Below, one piece after another: positions 26,238 through 32,666 of a stretch of 36,609 nucleotides of DNA (within the stretch, counting starts at the first letter, position 1; each line of letters begins with the position of its first letter). The stretch spans positions 1-36,609 of the forward strand of contig CAMKOE010000025.1 in NCBI GenBank assembly GCA_946414395.1, written 5' to 3'. Below the pieces are notes generated by a model. The model was not told where the DNA came from. It saw only the letters and a list, made by a program, of their open reading frames with translations, and searched no databases. Position numbers and translations under genes: made by a program. Origin of the DNA: an uncultured Porphyromonadaceae bacterium (GTDB lineage Bacteria > Bacteroidota > Bacteroidia > Bacteroidales > Muribaculaceae).

Positions 26238-27218
26238 TCAGTAGAGCAGGCGGGCGATGCGGGCTGATCCGCGCTTGCCGGCGGCGATGCGGGCAAACAG
26301 GCGGCGTGTCACGGGGCCTACCAGCCAGCGCCAGCGCCGGTTGTTGCGGTAACTGTCTCGCAGTGCGCTGTAGGCCTGTTGGCACAGGGGTTTGGCCAAC
26401 TCGGGAAAGCCCTCGCGCTGGTATTGCGCGGCAAGCACCATGCGGCGATATTCCAGTAGCCGCTCGAAGCGCTGCCTGAGTGCGGGCTTGAGCAAGGATG
26501 ACCTCAACTCGCCCTTCATGATGTCAATCACATGCTCCCACTGCCCCTGGCGGCTGTGGAACTCGGTGCCCGTGATGGAGTCGGCACCGTTATGGTTGAT
26601 GGTGATGCGGGACTTGCCGCCCATGTAGGCCACATGAGGCTTGGCCAGCAGCAGCCTGAGGCCCAATTCCCAGTCATTCCAGCCGGGCAGGTCGATGTTC
26701 CAGCCGTCGGTCGAAGAAAAGAACCCGCGCCTGACGGCATAGCGCTGGGTCGCCAACTGGCCGTGCAGCAGGTGATTGGCAAACAGGTCTCTCTTGTGGA
26801 ACGGGGCTTGCCGCTCGCCGCCGTCGGGGAAAACGAGCGTGGACCGCGCGCTGATGAGGTCCAGCGGGCGGCCTTTCCTCTCGGCCCGCTCGATGACCTT
26901 GACATAGGACTCCACCAGCCTCTCATCCATCAAGTCGTCGCTGTCAAAGAACATCACCCACTCGCCGGTCGCCAGTTCAAAGCCGTGGTTGCGCGCCGCA
27001 CCGGCCGTGTGGTGTTCCTCGCGGGTGACAATCACGTTGAATCCCTCGCCAGGGTGCTCCTTCTTGAAGTTCTCCAGCACGCGCAGCGTGTCGTCGGTGC
27101 TGTAATTGTCCACCAGGATGACCTGCAGCGGGCGGTGGGTCTGGGCAACGACGCTCTGCAGAGTTGCCGGGACTACCGTGGCGCGGTTATAGACGGGTAT
27201 GATGATCGAGACCTCCAT
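26238..27218 (-). CDS. Glycosyltransferase family 2 (GT-A fold)
   Basis: The 326-residue protein starts with the GT2 signature VSIIIPVYNRATVVPATLQSV, followed by VILVDNYSTDDT and the metal-binding DxD motif in MFFDSDDLMDERL (about residues 92-95). Further on, DGWNIDLPGWNDWELGLRLL supplies the usual ED-like catalytic region. It transfers a sugar from a nucleotide donor, probably in the cytoplasm, to a surface glycan or lipid carrier. The C-terminal ~110 residues are basic and helical (RRWRWLVGPVTRRLFARIAAGKRGSAR), possibly membrane-associating. It is divergent from the next glycosyltransferase, and their promoters overlap. Family is certain; donor and acceptor are unknown. Confidence 0.92.
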   Translation of the reverse strand: MEVSIIIPVYNRATVVPATLQSVVAQTHRPLQVILVDNYSTDDTLRVLENFKKEHPGEGFNVIVTREEHHTAGAARNHGFELATGEWVMFFDSDDLMDERLVESYVKVIERAERKGRPLDLISARSTLVFPDGGERQAPFHKRDLFANHLLHGQLATQRYAVRRGFFSSTDGWNIDLPGWNDWELGLRLLLAKPHVAYMGGKSRITINHNGADSITGTEFHSRQGQWEHVIDIMKGELRSSLLKPALRQRFERLLEYRRMVLAAQYQREGFPELAKPLCQQAYSALRDSYRNNRRWRWLVGPVTRRLFARIAAGKRGSARIARLLY

Positions 27219-27240
27219 GCTTTCAGTTATTACGGGGGGT

Positions 27241-27271
27241 AAAGATACTGCTAATTTTGATAATTCCCAAA
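27241..27271 (-). promoter_or_regulatory. Promoter of the GT2 gene, overlapping the divergent promoter
   Basis: On the minus strand, TTG (27269-27271), a 20-bp spacer and TATCTTTA (27241-27248; last base off consensus) precede the GT2 start by about 22 bp. The elements interleave with the plus-strand promoter at 27258-27288. Confidence 0.5.
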
Positions 27272-27288
27272 AAAATGCCTACTTTTGC
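27258..27288 (+). promoter_or_regulatory. Consensus promoter of the second glycosyltransferase, almost leaderless
   Basis: TTG (27258-27260), a 20-bp spacer and TACTTTTG (27281-27288) match the Bacteroidetes consensus. The start codon at 27296 is only 8 bp after the -7 box, so the transcript would have no more than a few leader bases. Confidence 0.75.
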
Positions 27289-27295
27289 ACCCGCT

Positions 27296-28423
27296 ATGAA
27301 GATATTATTTGCAGGAGATGCAAGCAACATGCACAATTGCCTGGCCCAGGAACTGCGGCGAATGGGGCACGAGGCAACCGTGGCGTCCGACGGCTCGCGC
27401 TGGATGGACACCGGGCGTGACATCAACTTGTTGAGGCGTCCGGGCCTGATGGGCACGCTGCGTTACCTCATGGACATCAAGCGTGCCCTGCCCATGATGA
27501 CGGGTTATGACATCGTGGAAATCGCGTCACCCATTTTTCTGCGACTGAAGCCCCACCGCGTTGCCCGGGTGTTTGACTACCTCAAGGCCCACAACGGCCA
27601 CGTCGTGCTGTCGGCGCTGGCGACCGATGTGGCATATTATGACGCATGCCATGACGGGCACACCTTCCGCTACAGTGATTACAGGCTGGGCGACGAGCCG
27701 TCACCCTATGTGGGTTCCAGCGAGTATGTGGCCCAGCAGCAGGACAACTGGAAACAGTCCTTCATGCGTGAGCACAACGACCACATCCTGGGCGGCATCG
27801 ACGGCGTGGTGGCATGCCTCTATGAGTACTATGCGGCCTACAAGCCCTTGATGGGCGACAAGGTGGCCTATGCCGGTATCCCCATCGACACCGAGGCGTT
27901 GGAGTTCCGCCCCCTGGAGACCGCTCCCGACAAACTGCGCATGTTCATCGGCATCCAGCGCGACCGGCATGTCATCAAGGGCACCGACCGCCTGCTGGCC
28001 GCCATGAAGCGTGTCCATGACCGCTATCCCGGCATCACCGAACTCGAGGTGGTCGAGAACCTGCCCTATAACGAGTACACGCGACGCATGCGCGACTCCC
28101 ACGTTATCCTGGACCAACTTTACAGTTACACGCCCGGCACCAATGCCCTCATTGCCATGGCACAGGGCCTGGTGGCCGTCTCGGGGGCCGAACCCGAGTA
28201 CTATGACCTCATCGGTGAGACAGCCAACAAACCCATCGTCAACGTCTCGCCCCTGGTCGAGGGCGACATTGACCATAAACTCTCCTGGCTGGTCGAGCAC
28301 CGCGACCAACTGCCCCAGATGGCCCGCGCCAGCCGCATCTTTGTAGAGAAGCACAACGCCGCGCCTGTCGTGGCCGAGCGCTACCTCGACTTCTGGAACA
28401 CAATACTACAACCCGCCGAATAA
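27296..28423 (+). CDS. Glycosyltransferase, GT4-like (GT-B fold)
   Basis: I start at ATG 27296 (MKILFAGDASNMHNCLAQEL); the earlier in-frame ATG at 27275 lies upstream of the -7 box. The 375-residue protein has an N-terminal Rossmann-like opening typical of GT-B enzymes. A middle linker follows, and the C-terminal nucleotide-sugar half contains FIGIQRDRHVIKGTDRLLAAMKRV and SYTPGTNALIAMAQGLVAVSG, which corresponds to the conserved helix that contacts the donor in GT4 enzymes, though the canonical EX7E glutamates are modified (SGAEPEYYD). Together with the divergent GT2 it probably contributes to a surface polysaccharide. Family level is fairly sure. Confidence 0.82.
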   Translation: MKILFAGDASNMHNCLAQELRRMGHEATVASDGSRWMDTGRDINLLRRPGLMGTLRYLMDIKRALPMMTGYDIVEIASPIFLRLKPHRVARVFDYLKAHNGHVVLSALATDVAYYDACHDGHTFRYSDYRLGDEPSPYVGSSEYVAQQQDNWKQSFMREHNDHILGGIDGVVACLYEYYAAYKPLMGDKVAYAGIPIDTEALEFRPLETAPDKLRMFIGIQRDRHVIKGTDRLLAAMKRVHDRYPGITELEVVENLPYNEYTRRMRDSHVILDQLYSYTPGTNALIAMAQGLVAVSGAEPEYYDLIGETANKPIVNVSPLVEGDIDHKLSWLVEHRDQLPQMARASRIFVEKHNAAPVVAERYLDFWNTILQPAE

Positions 28424-28460
28424 AATGGGCCTGTGTCATAATTCACTCGCTTGTTTTAAA

Positions 28461-28562
28461 TCGGCCTTACGGCCGAGAAATCAAAAAAATTGTATAAAAA
28501 TCGAACAAAATAAATTTTTATTTCAATTTTATTTATAATTTTGATTTCTCGCGCGTAGCGCG
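28461..28562. repeat. REP-like palindromic element with hairpins at both ends
   Basis: The element has GC hairpins at both ends: TCGGCC-TTAC-GGCCGA (28461-28476) and CGCGC-GTA-GCGCG (28550-28562). Just inside are 12-bp inverted arms GAGAAATCAAAA (28475-28486) and TTTTGATTTCTC (28539-28550), and the centre is AT-rich. The two ends are homologous when one is reverse-complemented, but their hairpin stems differ by paired changes. It lies between convergent genes with no ORF. It may be a REP/BIME-type or MITE-like repeat. Confidence 0.6.
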
Positions 28563-28601
28563 ATGAATAGTTCCAGTCGCCATTTATGAAATGCCTCCAA
28601 A

Positions 28602-28643
28602 AAATCGGGACCCGGATGGCTGTTGTGGCTCGGGCCCCGATTT
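28602..28643 (-). terminator. Terminator of the amylase gene
   Basis: AAATCGGG (28602-28609) pairs with CCCGATTT (28636-28643), and the stem can be extended inward by CCCG/CGGG. It lies 21 bp downstream of the amylase stop. Confidence 0.7.
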
Positions 28644-28664
28644 CATATGAAATAATGCTGACTC

Positions 28665-31600
28665 TTACTGCAACAGGATGTCAATGAGGGTGGTCACGTC
28701 GCTGATGTTCACCTCGCCATCGTCATTGACGTCGCCCCGCTCGGTGTATCCATTGGAGAGAATCAGGTCGATGAGGGTGGTTACGTCGCTGATGTTCACC
28801 TCGCCGTCGGCATTCACGTCGCCCCTGAGGATGCTGTACTGGTCGGTGATGTCGGCGACGGTATATTTGTTGGTCGTTGAGGTGATTTCCAGGTAAATGT
28901 CCTTGCTGATGCCTGTCACATCGACGCTCTGGTGCTGGTTGTCGCCCTGACTGAGCACGACGTTGAAGGTGTAGTCCTCACTATCAACGTTGAAGGTGCG
29001 GCAGTAGAAGCGCTGCCCCAGAACGGTGCGGGTGTCGGTAACCGCGACGCCGGGCCAACTGTCACTGATGGCGCCCGTGTTGTCCCAGGCATAGACATAG
29101 ACGCTCGACCAGTTGTTGGGTGCTGTGGTCGGGTCCTTGATATAGACCGTGGCGGTGTAGGGCACAAAGCCGTGGAAGATGTATTCCCGCTGCACCGTGT
29201 TGCGCACCTTGCCGTCCAGCAGGACTCCTGCCGTGAGCACGGTGTTGTTGTTGAAGGTCAACTTCACGCTGCCTGTTGCCTGGCGGCTGCCGGCCGTGGG
29301 CATCGTGCCGTCGGTGGTATAGACGATGACGGCGTCACTCTCGCTGGCGGTGATGGTCACCGTCACGCTGCCCTGATACTGGCCGCTGGGCTTGTCGATC
29401 GACAGGGTGGGGGCCGGGGAGGTGTAGTTGGTCACCGTGTGGTGATAGTTGCCATCGATGTAGTAGCCGTGGTTGATAAAGGTCAGGTCGCTGGTCTGCT
29501 GGCCGTCGGTGACAAAGATGATGCCCGTGGGGTCGGTAGTCAACGTGCCGTCATAGGTCCATTTCCATATCTTGCGCGTGCCGTCGCTGGTCGTGCCCAT
29601 CAGGTTCATCGCCTGGCCTGGCCATGAGCCTCCAGTGAAGTTGCTGCTGCTGTTCCACACCCATGTCGTCACGCTGCTCACGCTGGTGCTGGTCTCCAGG
29701 AACACGCTCATGTCGTCCTCCTCGCAACTGGGCTCATATTCCTCAACAGGTACCACGGGCGAAGTGCCGTTGCCCTCACCGTCGTTGCTCGAGAGTTCCT
29801 CCTCGGTGCCGTCATAACTTATCACCGTGCCGGCGTTGGGGCTGCTGTCGTAGAGATAAGGCCCGTCCAAGCCAATCATGCCCGGGGCGGGCGTGAGGCT
29901 CGTCGAGAGCACATACACGCGCATGTTGCCCTTGCCGCTGCACGAGGTGGTGGTCAATGTGCCGTTGGTCACGGTCTTGACATCGCCGGTGATGCAGTCG
30001 GTATAGGTGCCGTTGAGCACATCGGTAAAGGTGGCGGGGCCGTTGATGGTGATGAGGGCATAACTGTCGGTCGTGCCATCGGTGTAGCGGCGCTTGAAGG
30101 CATATCCGCCGCTGGACGTGCAGCCGCTGGTGCTGTACTGGCCCTTGCGCAGGGCAGGCACCGCCTGGCGGATGCGGTTGAGGCGTTGCAAGTGCTTCAC
30201 CAGAGGCCTGGAGAGCGTGGCGGCCAGGTTGCCGCTGGCACCGCTCGAGACACCAAAGTCGGTGGCCGTCACATCGCCCTTGATGTAGCCGCCATAGTAG
30301 GCGCGTCCGCTGTCCTTGAGCGGGCCGTTACCACCCGGATCGATGGTCTTGCCGGCCTTGAATTCCACTTCACTGCCGTAGTACAGGCAAGGGATGCCGC
30401 GGAAGGTGAACATCAGCGTCAGGTTCTCGGCCCACTGTGCAGTTCCCTCGTTGAAGCGGATGTTGTCGTTGGGACCGGGGCTGTAGTCGTGGCTGTCAAC
30501 ATACACGACATTGTAGGTCGCGTCATTATAGTACTTGTCCCCGTTCAGGGCCAGATTCCACACGCTGGCGATGTTGTGGAATGAGTAATGCACGGGAAAA
30601 TCGATGACATTCAAGCCCGAGGCGCGGCTCACGTCGGGAGTGTGGTAACTGTTGCCGTTGAGCACGGCATTGCTCGACGTGGGCATCGCACTGCTGGTTT
30701 CGGTACTGTTGTCGGCATACATCTGCTGGCACGAGGAGATGTTGTCCAGCGTGCTCAGGTCGGTGCTCTCATAGATGGCCTTGGTGTCCCAGTAGGAAGG
30801 GTCGTCGTTCCAACTGTAGTTCTTGTTCTCGGCCCAAGTGTAGAAGTAGGGAGACAGGGCAGGCTGGTTGCGGTAGGTGACGCTGCCCTGGTAGCGGGCA
30901 CACACCTCGGTGCACATGAAGAAATCGGCCCCGTTCAGTCGCTTGCTCCTGTATTGCTCGCCCAGGGCCTTGAAGGCGGGGATGTATATCTTGTTGAATG
31001 TCAGTCGTGAGATGTGGCCGCCCGTGTCGATGCGGAAGCCGTCCACTCCCATCTTGATGAACGAGCCGTAGCAGTTGATCAGGTACTCGGCCACGGCGGG
31101 ATTCTCGGTATTCAGGTCCACACAGTCGCCGGCAATCTGGGCCCACCAGCGGGTGTTGTCGTCCCAGTTGAACTGGCCGAAGTGGTGCCAGTAGTTGTGC
31201 GAGTCGTGGTTCTGGTTGTCGGTATTCTTCATCTGCTTGAGGCGCGCGTCATACTGCTGTCCGGCGGGCAGGTTGGCATAGTTGGTGGGCAACACGCCGC
31301 CCACCGAGTCGGTGGTGTAGGGGCGCATGCACTCGTTGATCTTGAACTGGTTGGCGTTCCAGTCGCGGGTGAAGAGTTTGCACAGGTTTTCCTCACCGAA
31401 GTTGCCCGTGTGGTTGAGCACCACGTCGAGCAGCACCTTCATGCCGCGGGCATGGGCCTCGTCGATGAGCGTCTGGAATGTCGTGTCGCCGCTCTCATAG
31501 CGGTGATCAACGCGCGAGAAGTTGCGCGCGTGGTAGCCGTGGTAATCCAGGCCCGAGGCGTTCTCGACAATGGGTGTGACCCACACGGCGGTGAAGCCCA

Positions 31601-31865
31601 GTGCCTTGATGTAGTCTAACTTGTCGATCAGCCCCTTGAAGTCGCCGCGCCAGCACGGGTCGCCGTGGTTGGCGCTGGCGCCGTCCCAGCACTGGGCGTT
31701 GTTGCCCGGGTCGCCGTCATAGAATCGCGTGGTGATCACAAAGTAGATGCTCTCGTCGCGGAAGTCGTCGCGCGGACCCACAAATGCGCCTCGCGCCTGT
31801 TGCCCCGCCATTGCTGCCAACAACAGCAACATGATACACTTGAAGAAGGTTTTTCTGTTTTTCAT
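28665..31865 (-). CDS. Secreted multidomain GH13 alpha-amylase with starch-binding modules and dockerin-like repeats
   Basis: The 1066-residue protein has a signal peptide (IMLLLLAAMAGQQARGA). The GH13 catalytic domain spans roughly 30-660. Its four regions are intact: LLDVVLNHTG, GFRID with nucleophile D280, FMCTEV with acid/base E320, and VYVDSHD with D460. It should cleave alpha-1,4 linkages in starch or glycogen. Two modules follow with WPG signatures of starch-binding CBM26/25 type (GGSWPGQAM and DSWPGVAV), separated by a chitobiase-C-terminal-like Ig module (VIVYTTDGTMPTAGS). The last ~54 residues are two nearly identical dockerin-type calcium-loop repeats (GDVNADGEVNISDVTTLIDLI and GDVNDDGEVNISDVTTLIDIL), which are also direct repeats in DNA. 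No susC/susD genes accompany it. It is monocistronic with a consensus promoter. Confidence 0.94.
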   Translation of the reverse strand: MKNRKTFFKCIMLLLLAAMAGQQARGAFVGPRDDFRDESIYFVITTRFYDGDPGNNAQCWDGASANHGDPCWRGDFKGLIDKLDYIKALGFTAVWVTPIVENASGLDYHGYHARNFSRVDHRYESGDTTFQTLIDEAHARGMKVLLDVVLNHTGNFGEENLCKLFTRDWNANQFKINECMRPYTTDSVGGVLPTNYANLPAGQQYDARLKQMKNTDNQNHDSHNYWHHFGQFNWDDNTRWWAQIAGDCVDLNTENPAVAEYLINCYGSFIKMGVDGFRIDTGGHISRLTFNKIYIPAFKALGEQYRSKRLNGADFFMCTEVCARYQGSVTYRNQPALSPYFYTWAENKNYSWNDDPSYWDTKAIYESTDLSTLDNISSCQQMYADNSTETSSAMPTSSNAVLNGNSYHTPDVSRASGLNVIDFPVHYSFHNIASVWNLALNGDKYYNDATYNVVYVDSHDYSPGPNDNIRFNEGTAQWAENLTLMFTFRGIPCLYYGSEVEFKAGKTIDPGGNGPLKDSGRAYYGGYIKGDVTATDFGVSSGASGNLAATLSRPLVKHLQRLNRIRQAVPALRKGQYSTSGCTSSGGYAFKRRYTDGTTDSYALITINGPATFTDVLNGTYTDCITGDVKTVTNGTLTTTSCSGKGNMRVYVLSTSLTPAPGMIGLDGPYLYDSSPNAGTVISYDGTEEELSSNDGEGNGTSPVVPVEEYEPSCEEDDMSVFLETSTSVSSVTTWVWNSSSNFTGGSWPGQAMNLMGTTSDGTRKIWKWTYDGTLTTDPTGIIFVTDGQQTSDLTFINHGYYIDGNYHHTVTNYTSPAPTLSIDKPSGQYQGSVTVTITASESDAVIVYTTDGTMPTAGSRQATGSVKLTFNNNTVLTAGVLLDGKVRNTVQREYIFHGFVPYTATVYIKDPTTAPNNWSSVYVYAWDNTGAISDSWPGVAVTDTRTVLGQRFYCRTFNVDSEDYTFNVVLSQGDNQHQSVDVTGISKDIYLEITSTTNKYTVADITDQYSILRGDVNADGEVNISDVTTLIDLILSNGYTERGDVNDDGEVNISDVTTLIDILLQ

Positions 31866-31905
31866 CTTTGCTCAGTAAATTGTTAGAGATTAATAAAAAT
31901 ACTGT

Positions 31906-31936
31906 CAAATGTACTCATTATTAATCATTCATTCAA
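31906..31936 (-). promoter_or_regulatory. Consensus promoter of the amylase gene
   Basis: On the minus strand, TTG (31934-31936), a 20-bp spacer and TACATTTG (31906-31913) precede the gene. The leader would be about 34 nt. Confidence 0.75.
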
Positions 31937-32024
31937 AACAATCATCCCGCAAAATCCTACCAGTTTCCGTGCAATCGTTTGCATATTCCAGCCAAAACGA
32001 GTCCAACGCCTTATCGTGATAAAA

Positions 32025-32560
32025 GGAAGACAATAAGTACAATAAAGACAATGCTATCCAGCCATCTTTTTATTTAGAAGACAAGAAAGACAAGAAATAC
32101 AATTTTTATTAAAAAAATACTTAGCGGCTTTGCGGCTTGGCGTGAGATTTGGAACAACGATCGCTGATGCCATAGTATTTATTGTACTTATTGTCTTCCT
32201 TTTCTATATTTAGAAGACAAGAAAGACAAGAAATACAATTTTTATTAAAAAAATACTTAGCGGCTTGGCGACTTGGCGTGAGATTTGGTGCAGCGATCGC
32301 GGATGCCATAGTATTTATTGTACTTATTGTTTTCCTTTTTGGGGATTAGAAGACAAGAAAGACAAGAAATACAATTTTTTTAATAAAACTTGGCGGCTTA
32401 GCGACTTGGCGTGAGATTTGGTGCAGCGATCGCGGATGCCATAGTATTTATTGTATTTATTTTTTCCTTTTTTGGATTGGAAGACAAGAAATACAAGAAA
32501 TACAATTTTTTTAATAAAACTTGGCGGCTTGGCGACTCCGCGTGAGTTGAAGTCGCTGAT
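32025..32560. repeat. Array of ~136-bp hairpin-containing tandem repeats
   Basis: The 801-bp gene-free stretch 31866-32666 contains four repeat units starting at 32076, 32212, 32348 and 32479 (periods 136, 136 and 131 bp, last unit partial). Each begins with (A/G)GAAGACAAGAAAKACAAG, runs through an A/T-rich patch and a GC-rich block (GCGGCTTGGCGACTTGGCG, GCAGCGATCGCGGATGCC), and ends in GTATTTATTGTACTTATTG. The end of one unit and the start of the next form a ~24-bp imperfect hairpin. A 22-bp perfect inverted repeat (32025-32046 with 32178-32199) bounds the first unit. No protein is likely. Spacers are not unique, so it is not a CRISPR. Confidence 0.8.
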
Positions 32561-32596
32561 TTCGTAACGATTCGGCAGTGTGGTAAGCAACAAAAG

Positions 32597-32628
32597 CAGC
32601 GGCGCAAGGGGTTTTCCTTGCGCCGCTG
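32597..32628 (-). terminator. Terminator of the M16 peptidase gene
   Basis: A 13-bp perfect stem (CAGCGGCGCAAGG with CCTTGCGCCGCTG) closes a 6-nt loop. On the minus strand it is followed by CTTTTGTTG. It lies 38 bp after the peptidase stop. Confidence 0.8.
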
Positions 32629-32666
32629 ATTATGTTGTACGGGTGCCCGCTGGGGGGCAGTGATGA

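Noticed and set aside
32025..32560. The repeat array as a CRISPR.
   Set aside because: The units are 131-136 bp and alike over their whole length. There are no short identical repeats separated by unique spacers, and no cas genes are nearby.
32121..32607. Short minus-strand frames in the repeat array (62-89 codons, Lys/Ser-rich).
   Set aside because: They are translations of the repeat unit and recur with each copy. They have no start context and no sign of protein-level conservation.
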